In this document: one piece after another, positions 43,101 through 52,903 of the stretch | Numbering within the stretch: the first letter of the stretch is position 1 | Layout: each line of letters starts with the position of its first letter | Source of the DNA: Syntrophobacter fumaroxidans MPOB | Lineage (GTDB): Bacteria > Desulfobacterota > Syntrophobacteria > Syntrophobacterales > Syntrophobacteraceae | NCBI RefSeq assembly: GCF_000014965.1 | Contig: NC_008554.1 | Location: forward strand, 2,964,001-3,028,000 | Length of the DNA stretch: 64,000 bases | Reading direction: 5' to 3' | Translations under genes and position numbers: made by a program | The notes under the pieces: model-generated | What the model saw: only the letters and a program-made list of their open reading frames with translations | What the model was told of the DNA's origin: nothing | The model's database searches: none

Positions 43101-43360
43101 AGGCGGTGGTCGCTTTCTTCGATGATCGTTTCCTGCAGGGCTTCCAGGTCCTGTCTGATCTCATCCCATTGGAAATGATGCCCCTCGGCCTTCGGACGGC
43201 CGTAGAGTTCCTTTTTGATCCCCAGCACCAGGGATCTGCAAAAGATGTGGCCCCGTATGGTCTGGTCACGCCGGTGGAAGACGGGGCGCGTTCCCAGCGC
43301 CGATTTTTTCCCGAAGACGGGCTCGACCTGCCACAACTCCTTGGACTTCAGGGCAGCCTG
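43101..43360 (-). pseudogene. C-terminal remnant of an IS1634/IS4-type transposase
   Basis: Minus-strand frame reading QAALKSKELWQVEPVFGKKS, then TRPVFHRRDQTIRGHIFCRS, then LVLGIKKELYGRP and DEIRQDLEALQETIIEES. This is the familiar end of DDE transposases of the IS1634 group (TRPIYHKRDETIRGHVFCSF-like). No start, no N-terminal two thirds and no matching inverted repeats are visible, so it is a fossil. It abuts the antiporter stop codon. Confidence 0.8.
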
Positions 43361-44410
43361 ACCTGCGGAGGCAGCTCGCCGCCCGGTGAACGCATCATGG
43401 GCTCTCCCCGGGAGTCGGTCACTTTCGAATCACCGCGGGTGGCCTTGACATGCCCCATCACACTGAGCAAGTTCAATCCTGGGGGACGAGTTGACCAACG
43501 GAGCCGGATCATGGACCGGTTTTGAGAGTCTCTTCCGCCGCAATCCCGCATGAGAGGCGGGTTCGCGCAGCGGATGTTCGCGCTGAGGCCGGCGGCGGGG
43601 GGCGTTGAGTGTGCCTGCAGTTGCCCGACCCGGGAGAGGCACCGCCAAAGAAACGGAACGAATCACCGTTGGGGAAGGAAATCGCACGTCAATCCCCCCG
43701 GAGTCATTGATAAACTTGAACGCATTTCGCATCCTTTTCCCATCTTTCCGATGAACTTTGTATCGATCGTGCTGCATTGCGACACAGTGACACAGCGACC
43801 CGCCCTGTTGAACTTCATTTCTTCCCGCGAAAGCTGGATCCCAATCCCATGGCGCCCGCGGATTCCTCGCATAGCTCCTGAAGGGTCAGTCCCGTTCGCC
43901 GAAGGACAACGACACGCAAACGCAGGTGAACAAAGAGGAGAGAAAGAGAGCAGGCTTCGTTCCGATCTACCGGGAGTTCTGCTCGCGAGACCGGCATTGA
44001 CCACTTGGGCACTACGGTTCAGACGATTGACCGGGTATGTTCCCTTGGCTTCGAGGGTTAAAGCGCGGAAAGCGTCGCATTGAATGTTGCCGTCTATGAA
44101 CAGCCGACAAAGAGCGTCTGATACCATTTTGAGTTCAAGATGAGTGCATTGGGCGGGAGGGCATTAAGCCCTCTCCCAGGTCTGACGGGCACATCCGTCC
44201 GCAGGAGCGGGGTTTGTCCCCCCGCGTCACACCTCCCGACGGGCAGGTGTTGTGTCATCTTGAACGCACCTCGGCATCACTGACCGCAGGAATGGAATTC
44301 CCAGTCGGTGGCACGCCTTCTGCCTCAATCACGACCCGACGGACCTTCCGGAGTTTCTCTCAGAACAAGGCGAAATTTAAGGATTGTCAAGAATTTACCA
44401 GGAGCGAGCA
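43361..44410. other. Intergenic debris between transposase remnant and tolC-like gene
   Basis: 1,050 bp with no credible gene on either strand. It contains the interspersed repeat at 44202-44280 and an imperfect GAGGGC/GCCCTC hairpin near 44157-44180. The region looks like decayed insertion DNA. Confidence 0.5.
44202..44280. repeat. Interspersed intergenic repeat, copy B
   Basis: Partner of 11654-11730: GCGGGGTTTGTC, CCCCGCGTCAC, GACGGGCAGGTG and TTGAACGCACCTCGG in the same order and spacing. It ends about 130 bp before the outer-membrane factor gene. Confidence 0.65.
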
Positions 44411-45727
44411 ATGTTCGTCAAGAAAGCGTTGAAAGGAATTCCGCTTGCCATAGTCTTATGTGTGATTGGCGCTCCAAACGTGCATTCGAAAGATTTGCTC
44501 AGCGCTGGAACAACCCCATCAGCTCCTGAAGAACCAAAGAAATCAGAGACAATAACCCTGGGGGAACTGCTGAAGATTGCCGTTGAGAATAACCCCGCCA
44601 TTCAAGCATCGGAGAGTGCCGCCCATGCGAAGAAGGCGTCCATCTCCGCCGCGAGAACGCTGCCCGACCCCACTGTAACTTTACAGTCGATGGGCGATGT
44701 CATCCCTGGCAAGTTGCAGCGAGGAGACCCGTCATCGGCACGAGTGATCGGCGTTGAGCAGGAAATCCCTTTTCCAGGCAAACTGGGACTCAAAGGAAAG
44801 ATCGCATCCATTGAGGCGGAAGTGGAACAATTGAACCACACGCAAACCCGCAGACAAATCGTTGCAGAACTCAAGCAAGCGTACTACGAGCTTTTTCTTG
44901 TCACAAAATCCATGGAAATAGTGCGCACGAACATGAAGCTCCTGCAGGACCTGGCTGAGGTTGCGGAAACCAGGTACCGGGTCGGCCAGGGCATTCAACA
45001 GGATGCGCTGAAAGCTCAGGTCGAGATATCCAAAAACATCGAACGCTTACTGAGACTTGACCAGCGCCGCGTGACCGCTGAAGCTCAGATCAACAGACTG
45101 CTCAATCGGCCTCCCGATGCTCCGTTGGGAAAACCGGCGGATTTTCAGAAAGCCGAGCTCAAGTATTCACTCGAGGAATTGAGCCAGATGGCGAAGCTGA
45201 ACTCAACCGCCCTTCAAGTGAGAGAGCGCGAGGTGGAGCGTGGGCAAAGGACTGTGGAGCTGGCCCAAAGGGGCTACTATCCCGACTTCTCATTTGGATT
45301 CAACTACTACGATCGTGAAGAGAACCCCAAAATGTACGGTTGGATGCTCAAAGCAAGCGTGCCTCTATATTTTTGGCGCAAGCAGCGGCCGGAATCGGAG
45401 TCGGCCAGATCAAGCCTGGAAAGCGCCAGAAAAATGCGGGAAAGCACGACGGTGTCTCTGGATTCGGAAATCAAGCAACTCTATACGGTAGCCACCTCTT
45501 CCGACCGATTGGTCAAGCTCTACGCCACGGTCCTTGTTCCCCAAACGAAGTTCTCGTTGCAGTCGGCCATTGCAAATTATCAGGTCGGCAAAGCGGATTT
45601 CCTGACGTTGATCGACAGCTTCCTGGCACTGCAGGAAGTCGAGCTCAAAATGTACGAGTCCCTGAGCGATTTTGAGAAAGCACTGGCCCAGACCGAATTG
45701 CTTGTGGGGACTGACCTGACAGGCTGA
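44411..45727 (+). CDS. TolC/CusC-type outer-membrane factor
   Basis: 438-aa outer-membrane efflux channel. Signal peptide (GIPLAIVLCVIGAPNVHSKD) followed by two OEP repeats: LGELLKIAVENNPAIQASES at the start of the first, then VEQEIPFPGKLGLKGKIASI, YRVGQGIQQDALKAQVEISK and, in the second, ANYQVGKADFLTLIDSFLAL. No lipobox is visible, unlike E. coli CusC. ATG 44411 has an AGGAGCG ribosome site. Together with the next two genes it makes a full tripartite metal efflux pump. Confidence 0.92.
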   Translation: MFVKKALKGIPLAIVLCVIGAPNVHSKDLLSAGTTPSAPEEPKKSETITLGELLKIAVENNPAIQASESAAHAKKASISAARTLPDPTVTLQSMGDVIPGKLQRGDPSSARVIGVEQEIPFPGKLGLKGKIASIEAEVEQLNHTQTRRQIVAELKQAYYELFLVTKSMEIVRTNMKLLQDLAEVAETRYRVGQGIQQDALKAQVEISKNIERLLRLDQRRVTAEAQINRLLNRPPDAPLGKPADFQKAELKYSLEELSQMAKLNSTALQVREREVERGQRTVELAQRGYYPDFSFGFNYYDREENPKMYGWMLKASVPLYFWRKQRPESESARSSLESARKMRESTTVSLDSEIKQLYTVATSSDRLVKLYATVLVPQTKFSLQSAIANYQVGKADFLTLIDSFLALQEVELKMYESLSDFEKALAQTELLVGTDLTG

Positions 45728-46179
45728 TCAACTGCAGTCGTTCAAGCGTGAACGTCGGGATTTCATGCGCTGCTTTCAATTGCCGTCTTCACATCCGTCC
45801 GAGAGGCGAGGGACGACGAGAATGCCAGGAAAGCCAATTTCCATCTTGCTTGTTACGGTGACGAAACCTTCTTTGAATCGAGTTGAAGACTCTGTTCGCT
45901 CCCAATTTTGGAGGCTTGTCGGTAGACCGCTGCGAAAGCGTCCGGAGTAAAAAGCATGGAATGCTTGCTCGAATAGACTATCGTTTTCTTTCGGATCAAA
46001 TACAATTTATTGATATTCAACTTGTCCAGCTATTGGTTTGATAATTATATACAACATCTATATGGCTATATGATTATCAGACTTCGTCGTTTATTTTATA
46101 TCGATCATCCGAAAGATATCGGAATGACTGATTCACATCTATCATCCGGCGCGAAACAATGCGGAAGGAGAATGTGTAA
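45728..46179. other. AT-rich intergenic region before the membrane-fusion gene
   Basis: 452 bp; 45955-46100 is markedly AT-rich (TATATACAACATCTATATGG), a likely promoter region for the adaptor and pump genes, separate from the tolC-like gene. No two-component or MerR regulator gene is nearby and I see no clear metal-box dyad. Confidence 0.5.
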
Positions 46180-47925
46180 ATGAAACCGCTCAACAACAAA
46201 GAGCCGGGGGAGAGACTGTCCCAGCCGGGAACCACCCGAACCGGGAAAAAGAGAGGCCGCCGGGTTTTGATCCTGCTGCTGGTCATCGGGGCGTTCGCCG
46301 GTGGATTCTACACCGCCCGCAATCCGGCAATCGTGGGAGAGATCGAAAAGCTCGCGGGCTCGAAGGGAGAGGCAGAATCCAAGGATGTCTACTATTGTCC
46401 CATGCATCCGCAGATCCGGTCGGACAAACCCGGCACCTGCCCCATCTGCAACATGAACCTCGAGAAGATGGAGAAGGCCCCCGAGGCCGGAGAGCAGGCC
46501 GCGAAGGAACAAACGTCGGCGAAGGGCAAACCGCTGGAGCAGCGAAAAATCCTTTACTGGACGGACGCCATGAATCCCTCGTTCAGGTCGGACAAGCCGG
46601 GAAAGGCCCCGGACGGGATGGACCTGGTGCCGGTATATGAGGAAGAGGACCGGCCCGGGGCGGGACTCCCTCCGGGCGTGCTGAAGATCAGCCCCCAAAA
46701 ACAGCAACTGATCGGCGTGGGGTACAGCAGAGTGATAAAAGACTCCCTGTCGAAGACGATTCACGCAGTCGCGCGGCTGGCTTACGACGAAACGAAAATC
46801 TCGCGGATACAGGCGCGCGTGGATGGCTGGATCGATCGCGTGTTCGTCGACTTCACCGGAAAACTGGTGAAAAAAGGCCAGCCCCTGATCAGCATTTACA
46901 GCCCGGAGTTGGTGTCCACCCAGATGGAGCTGCTCCTGGCCAGGAAATCCAAGGAAACCTTCGCCGGCAGCGTCTTCGATGAAGCGGCATCGGGCGCCAA
47001 CGTTCTGTATGAATCGACTCGCGAACGCTTTCGTTTGTGGAACATTCCCGATGCCCAGGTGAGGGAAATCGAAAAGCGGGGCAAGCCCTCGACGTCAATG
47101 ACCCTGAGTTCACCCGCCGGCGGTTTCGTGGTCAATCGCAACGCCTACCCGGGGCAACGCATCACACCGGAGACGGAGATCTACTCCATCGTCGATCTTT
47201 CCACGATCTGGGCCCTTGCCGAGGTCTATGAATATGAGGTCCCCTTGATCAAACTGGGACAGGACGCCACCATGACGCTGAGCTATGTTCCCGGCAAGAC
47301 TTACAAAGGCAAGGTGACCTACATCTACCCGGAAGTCGATAAAACGACCCGGACTCTCAAAGTGCGGATGGAATTCCCCAACGCGGATTTCCAGCTGAAA
47401 CCCGATATGTACGCCAATGTCGGCATCGAAGTAGACTTCGGGCGGCAAGTCTCGATTCCCCAGGAAGCGGTCCTGGATTCCGGCACGGAGCAGATCGTCT
47501 TCGTGGCGCTTGGGGACGGTTATTTCGAACCGCGCAAGGTCCAAGTGGGAGCCAGGGTCGGGGATCGCTTCATCGTTGTGAGTGGGCTGAATCCGGGTGA
47601 ACAGGTCGTCAGTTCCGGGAATTTCCTGATCGATTCCGAAAGCCGGCTGAAATCCGCCCTAAGAGGGATGGGGAGTCCGGCGCACGCGGGACACGGCGCG
47701 ACCGGCGGGGAGGCCGGGGTCGGGAGGGGGCAGCCGCCTTCCGGTATTGACCACTCGTCGCATCAGCAAAAGAACGGAAAAACCATGCAGCGAGAAGACA
47801 CCGCCCCTCCTCGGACGGGTGTCGGCCATGCGGGCCACTCAACAGGTGGTTCCGGCGTGCCTCCCGGCATGGATACGGGCCGGTCGTCCCACGACCCGAA
47901 GAGTCACCAAGCCGGCGGCAAGTAA
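46180..47925 (+). CDS. cusB: CusB/CzcB-type efflux adaptor with two heavy-metal-binding modules
   Basis: 581-aa periplasmic adaptor. A membrane anchor (VLILLLVIGAFAGGFYTA) is followed by a heavy-metal-binding domain YYCPMHPQIRSDKPGTCPIC (71-90), a second degenerate one, YWTDAMNPSFRSDKPGKAPD then GMDLVPVY (126-153), and the lipoyl/beta-barrel adaptor core (RVDGWIDRVFVDFTGKLVKK, STIWALAEVYEYEVPLIKLG). The last ~80 residues form a His/Gly/Ser-rich tail (HAGHGATGG, DHSSHQQ, GHAGHSTGG, SSHDPKSH), probably binding metal and replacing a separate CusF. Cu(I)/Ag(I) is the likely substrate; other metals are possible. Confidence 0.92.
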   Translation: MKPLNNKEPGERLSQPGTTRTGKKRGRRVLILLLVIGAFAGGFYTARNPAIVGEIEKLAGSKGEAESKDVYYCPMHPQIRSDKPGTCPICNMNLEKMEKAPEAGEQAAKEQTSAKGKPLEQRKILYWTDAMNPSFRSDKPGKAPDGMDLVPVYEEEDRPGAGLPPGVLKISPQKQQLIGVGYSRVIKDSLSKTIHAVARLAYDETKISRIQARVDGWIDRVFVDFTGKLVKKGQPLISIYSPELVSTQMELLLARKSKETFAGSVFDEAASGANVLYESTRERFRLWNIPDAQVREIEKRGKPSTSMTLSSPAGGFVVNRNAYPGQRITPETEIYSIVDLSTIWALAEVYEYEVPLIKLGQDATMTLSYVPGKTYKGKVTYIYPEVDKTTRTLKVRMEFPNADFQLKPDMYANVGIEVDFGRQVSIPQEAVLDSGTEQIVFVALGDGYFEPRKVQVGARVGDRFIVVSGLNPGEQVVSSGNFLIDSESRLKSALRGMGSPAHAGHGATGGEAGVGRGQPPSGIDHSSHQQKNGKTMQREDTAPPRTGVGHAGHSTGGSGVPPGMDTGRSSHDPKSHQAGGK

Positions 47926-48006
47926 GCGACCGGGGCGTGCCGGCTCGGCTCGGCCACCTCTTTTTCCGGCTGAGCCTCTCTCTCATGAAGTCCAAGAGGT
48001 TGGGAA

Positions 48007-51000
48007 ATGATCGACAGGATCATCGAATATTGCGCGAACAACAAGTTCATCGTCTTTGTTTTCATCGGCATGGCCATCGCCTCCGGCTACTATGCGATGA
48101 TAAACGTTACCCTCGACGCCGTTCCCGACCGCTCGGACACGCAGGTGATCATCTACTCCCGCTGGGACCGCAGCCCCGACATCATGGAAGACCAGGTCAC
48201 CTACCCCATCACGACCGCCATGCTCGGCGTGCCCAAGGTGCGCGACATCCGGGGTTTCTCGGACTTCGGCTACTCCTTTGTCCAGGTGATTTTCGAAGAC
48301 GGGACCGACATCTACTGGGCACGCTCCAGGACGCTGGAATACCTGAGCAACATCCTCCCGCGCCTTCCCCAGGGCGTCCAGGTGGAAATGGCCAAGGATG
48401 AGACCGCCAACGGCTGGGTGTTCCAGTACGCCCTGGTGGACACCACCGGCAGGCATAACCTCGCGGAACTGCGCTCGATCCAGGACTGGCAGCTGCGATA
48501 CGAGATCCAGTCGGTCCCCGGGGTCGCGGAAGTGGCCCCCATCGGCGGGTTCGTCCGCCAGTACCAGGTCAATCTCGACCCCAATGCCCTTTTTGCCTAC
48601 AAGGTTTCGGTGGAAAAGGTCGTGGAAGCCATCCGCGCCGGCAACAACGACGTCGGGGGACGCCTCCTGGAATTCTCCGGCCGCGAATACATGGTGAGAG
48701 GCCGGGGTTACATCAAGTCCACAGCCGATATCGAAAACATCGTGGTCGGCACCAATGCGCAGACCGGGACGCCCATCCTGTTGAAACAACTGGGCCAAGT
48801 GGCGCTGGGACCGGATATCCGGCGCGGAGTGGCCGAACTGGACGGGGAAGGGGAAACCGTCGGCGCCATCGTCATCATGCGTTACGGGGAAAATGCCCTG
48901 AAGGTCATCGAGCGGGTCAAAAACAGGCTTGAAGAAATCAGGCCCACCTTGCCCGAAGGGGTAAAACTGGTCACCACTTACGACCGTTCCGACTTGATCG
49001 ACCGGTCCATCGAAACGCTGACGCATACGCTCATCGAGGAACTGGTCATTGTGAGCCTGGTCATTCTCATCTTTCTCTGGCACATTCCCAGCGCCATCAT
49101 CCCGATCCTCACCATCCCCATCACGGTGATCATCTCCTTTATCCCCATGTACGGCATGAACCTCACCGCCAACATCATGTCGCTGGGCGGTATCGCCATC
49201 GCCATCGGGGCCATGGTTGACGCGGCGATCGTGGTGGTGGAGCAGACGCACAAGAAGCTCGAACATTGGGAAGCGGAGGGAAGAAGGGAGAACTTCAAGG
49301 ATGTCGTGGTGGGGGCCGTCAAGGAGGTGGGAGGACCGAGCTTTTTCGCCCTGCTGGTGATCGCGGTTGCGTTCCTGCCCATCTTCACCCTGGAAGACGT
49401 GGAAGGCCGCCTGTTCAAGCCCCTCGCCTACACCAAGAATTTTGCCATGGCCATCGCGGCGGTGCTCGCCATCACGCTCGATCCGGCACTCCGTCTGCTC
49501 TTCACGCGCATGACGCATTACGAGTTCCGCCCCCGCTGGCTTGCCTGGATTGCCAACACCGCGCTCGTCGGCAGGATCCACAGCGAGGAGAATCACCCCA
49601 TCAGCCGGCCCCTGATGAGGATCTACCACCCCGTTGTCGAGTTCGTCCTGCGGCACCAATATGCGACGATTCTTGCGGCGGTGCTCGTGGTTGCGGCCAC
49701 CGTCCCGATCTTCAACCGGCTTGGTTCCGAATTCATGCCGCCCCTCGATGAAGGCGCCCTGTTCTACATGCCCACGACGGTCCCCGGAATTTCGGTAACC
49801 GAAGCCACCAACCTGCTCCAGATGCAGGACAAGGTGATCAAGTCCTTTCCGGAGGTCGAGCGGGTGTTCGGAAAGGCGGGTCGTGCCGAAACCGCCACCG
49901 ATCCGGCTCCATTCAGCATGATGGAGACCGTTATTCTCCTCAAGCCGCCCTCGGAATGGCCCAAAGTGCCGCGCTGGTATTCGGATTTCGCCCCCGAGTG
50001 GCTTCAGAGCATTCTCAGGCGTGCCTGGCCCGACCACAGAAGCACCAACGACCTGGTCTACGGTCCGGGCGGGCTCAATGAAGCCATGCAGATACCCGGG
50101 GTCGTCAACGCATGGACCATGCCCATCAAGGCGCGCGCGGACATGCTGTCGACCGGGATTCGCACGGCCGTAGGCATCAAGATACTCGGCAAGGATCTGA
50201 AAACCATCGAGGCCATCGGGCAGAACATGGAAGCAGTCATCAAGGACGTTCCCGGCACGGTGACGGTGTTCGCCGAACGCACCGCTGCGGGATACTTCAT
50301 CGATTTCGACCTCAAACGCGAGGAGCTCGCCCGCTACGGCCTGACGGTCGCACAGGTGGAAACGGTCATCGGCTCCGCGGTGGGAGGCGAAAACGTCACA
50401 ACCACCATTGAGGGGCGCGAACGCTACCCGGTCAACGTGCGCTACATGCGGGACTACCGGAGCTCGTTTGACGGGCTGAAGCGCACCTTCGTCACCACCA
50501 TGGACGGGACCCAGATACCCCTCGCCCAGGTTGCCGACATCAAGATCGTGTCCGGGCCGGGCATGATCCGGGACGACAACGGGCGGCTGAGCGGTTACGT
50601 ATACGTGGACATCAAGGACCGCGACCTCGGCGGATACGTCCAGGACGCCAAGCGCGCCGTGCTGGAAAAGGTGAAACTGCCTCCCGGCTACAGCCTGGTC
50701 TGGAGCGGCCAGTACGAGTATTTGCAGCGCGTCGAGCAAAGGCTCCTTGTCGTGGTGCCGATTACGCTTTTCATCATCTTCCTGCTGATCCACTTCAACA
50801 CGGGAGCCGTGTCCAAGACCCTCATCATCCTGCTGGCAGTGCCGTTCTCCGCGGTCGGGGCATTCTGGTTTCTGTACTTGCTCGACTACAACCTCAGCAT
50901 CGCCGTATGGGTCGGGGTGATCGCACTCATGGGGGTGGATGCCGAAACCGGCGTCTTCATGCTCCTCTACCTGGACCTCGCCTTCTACGCGCGCCGGAAA

Positions 51001-51282
51001 CAAGGGCGGATGCAGAGCAAGGACGACCTGCGGGAAGCCATCCTGGAAGGGGCCGTGAAACGGTTGCGGCCCAAATTCATGACCGTGGCGGTGATGTTTC
51101 TCGGGCTGGTTCCCATCATGTGGTCGACGGGCGCCGGATCGGACGTCATGAAACGCATCGCCGCGCCGATGATCGGCGGCATTTTCACGTCGTTCATCAT
51201 GGAACTGGTGGTCTACCCGGCAATCTACGAAGTCTGGCGCTGGCACTTCCATGTGAAAAAGGGAACCGGCCCTGCAAACTGA
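48007..51282 (+). CDS. cusA: CusA/CzcA-type heavy-metal RND pump
   Basis: 1,091-aa inner-membrane proton-driven exporter. Twelve-helix RND layout with two periplasmic loops. Typical stretches: IIEYCANNKFIVFVFIGMAI, VPDRSDTQVIIYSRWDRSPD, MEDQVTYPITTAMLGVPKVR, AIAIGAMVDAAIVVVEQTHK (proton-relay Asp) and MPPLDEGALFYMPTTVPGIS. In the last domain GVDAETGVFMLLYLD replaces the common GVAAE. The gene follows the adaptor by 81 bp with the ribosome site TTGGGA. The Cus versus Czc subfamily is not certain from sequence alone; the adaptor's CPMHP domain favours copper/silver. Confidence 0.93.
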   Translation: MIDRIIEYCANNKFIVFVFIGMAIASGYYAMINVTLDAVPDRSDTQVIIYSRWDRSPDIMEDQVTYPITTAMLGVPKVRDIRGFSDFGYSFVQVIFEDGTDIYWARSRTLEYLSNILPRLPQGVQVEMAKDETANGWVFQYALVDTTGRHNLAELRSIQDWQLRYEIQSVPGVAEVAPIGGFVRQYQVNLDPNALFAYKVSVEKVVEAIRAGNNDVGGRLLEFSGREYMVRGRGYIKSTADIENIVVGTNAQTGTPILLKQLGQVALGPDIRRGVAELDGEGETVGAIVIMRYGENALKVIERVKNRLEEIRPTLPEGVKLVTTYDRSDLIDRSIETLTHTLIEELVIVSLVILIFLWHIPSAIIPILTIPITVIISFIPMYGMNLTANIMSLGGIAIAIGAMVDAAIVVVEQTHKKLEHWEAEGRRENFKDVVVGAVKEVGGPSFFALLVIAVAFLPIFTLEDVEGRLFKPLAYTKNFAMAIAAVLAITLDPALRLLFTRMTHYEFRPRWLAWIANTALVGRIHSEENHPISRPLMRIYHPVVEFVLRHQYATILAAVLVVAATVPIFNRLGSEFMPPLDEGALFYMPTTVPGISVTEATNLLQMQDKVIKSFPEVERVFGKAGRAETATDPAPFSMMETVILLKPPSEWPKVPRWYSDFAPEWLQSILRRAWPDHRSTNDLVYGPGGLNEAMQIPGVVNAWTMPIKARADMLSTGIRTAVGIKILGKDLKTIEAIGQNMEAVIKDVPGTVTVFAERTAAGYFIDFDLKREELARYGLTVAQVETVIGSAVGGENVTTTIEGRERYPVNVRYMRDYRSSFDGLKRTFVTTMDGTQIPLAQVADIKIVSGPGMIRDDNGRLSGYVYVDIKDRDLGGYVQDAKRAVLEKVKLPPGYSLVWSGQYEYLQRVEQRLLVVVPITLFIIFLLIHFNTGAVSKTLIILLAVPFSAVGAFWFLYLLDYNLSIAVWVGVIALMGVDAETGVFMLLYLDLAFYARRKQGRMQSKDDLREAILEGAVKRLRPKFMTVAVMFLGLVPIMWSTGAGSDVMKRIAAPMIGGIFTSFIMELVVYPAIYEVWRWHFHVKKGTGPAN

Positions 51283-51304
51283 GGAAACTCCCGTTACGGA
51301 GCTC

Positions 51305-52705
51305 TCACCGTCTCTTGAGGTACCGTGGATGCGTCATGTTTTCCGGAGTGAGGATTTCGTCGAGGGTCTCCCGGCTCAGCACTCCCTTTTCGATCGCCAG
51401 ATCGTAGATGGATCGATCCGTTTCGAGGGCCTCCCTGGCCAGCGCGGACGATTTTTCGTAGCCGATGATGGGGTTGAGAGCGGTCACGATGCTGATGCTG
51501 TTCTCGACCATTCTGCGGCAGCGCTCCCTGTTCGCCGTTATGCCGTCGACGCACTTGTCCGCAAGGACCCGGCAGGATCGACCGAGCATGTCTATGGACC
51601 GGAACAGGTTGAAGGCGATGATGGGCTCCATTGCGTTTAATTCGAGCTGCCCGGCTTCCGATGCGAAAGAGATGGTCACATCGTTGCCGATGACCTCGTA
51701 AGCGACCTGGTTGACGACTTCCGGAATCACCGGGTTCACCTTCCCCGGCATGATGGATGAGCCCGGCTGCACCGCGGGCAGGTTGATTTCGCCGAGGCCG
51801 GCTCTCGGGCCGGAGGAGAGCAGCCGCAGGTCGTTGCATATCTTGGACAGCTTCACCGCCACCCGCTTCAGAACGCTCGAAACCTGGACATAAGCGCCCG
51901 TGTCCCAAGTCGCTTCGATCAGATTCGCCGACGTGACCAGCGGCAGTCCTGTGAGACCGCTCAGGTGCCGGGTCACCACCCGCGCATAATCGGGCGGCGC
52001 ATTGAGCCCCGTGCCGATGGCGGTGGCGCCCAGGTTGATTTCGAGAAGCAACTCGCGGGCCTCGCCAACCCTTTGGACATCCTCGCCAATGGTGGTCGCA
52101 TAGGCTGAAAATTCCTGTCCCAGGGTCATGGGAACCGCATCCTGCAATTGCGTTCTCCCGATCTTGATCACGTCCGCGAATTCCGTGATCTTGGCAGTGA
52201 ACGATTCCTGGAGCGACGTCATCTCCTCCATGAGCCCGGACAGTTTCATGAGCAGCGCCAGCCTGACGGCCGTCGGATACACGTCGTTCGTCGACTGGGA
52301 GCAGTTCACGTGGTTGAGCGGGTGGACGACGTCGTACCGGCCTTTTTCGAAGCCCATGAGCTCGAGCGCCCGGTTGGCAATCACTTCGTTGGCGTTCATG
52401 TTGGTGGACGTGCCGGCACCCCCCTGGATGACATCGACAACGAACTGACCCAGGAGCTTCCCTTCGATCACTTCATCGCAGGCGTCGGCAACGGCCTTCG
52501 CTATGGGCGAAGGCAGCACGCCAAGCTCCAGATTCGCCAGCGCGGCCGCCTTCTTCACATAGGCGAGACAATGAACCAGTTCGGGCATACTGGAAATCGG
52601 CACGCCGGTGATCTCGAAATTGTGCACGGCGCGAAGCGTCTGGATGCCATAATAGCATTCGGATGGTATCTGCATCTCTCCGATCAGGTCGTGTTCCCGC
52701 CTCAT
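51305..52705 (-). CDS. aspA: Aspartate ammonia-lyase (aspartase)
   Basis: 466-aa fumarase/aspartase superfamily enzyme: L-aspartate to fumarate plus ammonia. The signature loop is GSSIMPGKVNPVIPE (catalytic Ser loop), with VNCSQSTNDVYPTAVR and GRTQLQDAVPMTLGQEFSAY; EVIGNDVTISFASEAGQLEL and CVDGITANRERC are aspartase-like rather than FumC-like. Start at ATG 52705; a GTG three codons upstream with CAGGAG is an alternative. Its stop faces the cusA stop across 22 bp. In a fumarate-dependent anaerobe it feeds fumarate respiration, a metabolic inference. Confidence 0.92.
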   Translation of the reverse strand: MRREHDLIGEMQIPSECYYGIQTLRAVHNFEITGVPISSMPELVHCLAYVKKAAALANLELGVLPSPIAKAVADACDEVIEGKLLGQFVVDVIQGGAGTSTNMNANEVIANRALELMGFEKGRYDVVHPLNHVNCSQSTNDVYPTAVRLALLMKLSGLMEEMTSLQESFTAKITEFADVIKIGRTQLQDAVPMTLGQEFSAYATTIGEDVQRVGEARELLLEINLGATAIGTGLNAPPDYARVVTRHLSGLTGLPLVTSANLIEATWDTGAYVQVSSVLKRVAVKLSKICNDLRLLSSGPRAGLGEINLPAVQPGSSIMPGKVNPVIPEVVNQVAYEVIGNDVTISFASEAGQLELNAMEPIIAFNLFRSIDMLGRSCRVLADKCVDGITANRERCRRMVENSISIVTALNPIIGYEKSSALAREALETDRSIYDLAIEKGVLSRETLDEILTPENMTHPRYLKRR

Positions 52706-52903
52706 CTCGTTCACTTCCGACTCCTGTTTCCGGTTCGTCCGCCCGCTTCGGGGGGCATGGTCCATTGAAGGCGCACGATCGCCGCGCGCAAACGGCGGCG
52801 TTCGAACCATTCAACCATGTTTCAAACCTGTCCGCTTTCGTCCGTCCGCGAAGCATTCCCCCCGGTTCGAGCACATTGTCCCCGCCATTGAGACCGAATC
52901 GGC

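Noticed and set aside
43663-44127. 154-aa minus-strand frame in the gap before the tolC-like gene
   Set aside because: No ribosome site, no domain and inconsistent codon use.
47983-51252. 1,089-aa minus-strand frame antisense to cusA
   Set aside because: GC-rich shadow of a conserved RND pump; His/Asp/Gly-heavy composition, no ribosome site, no domain.
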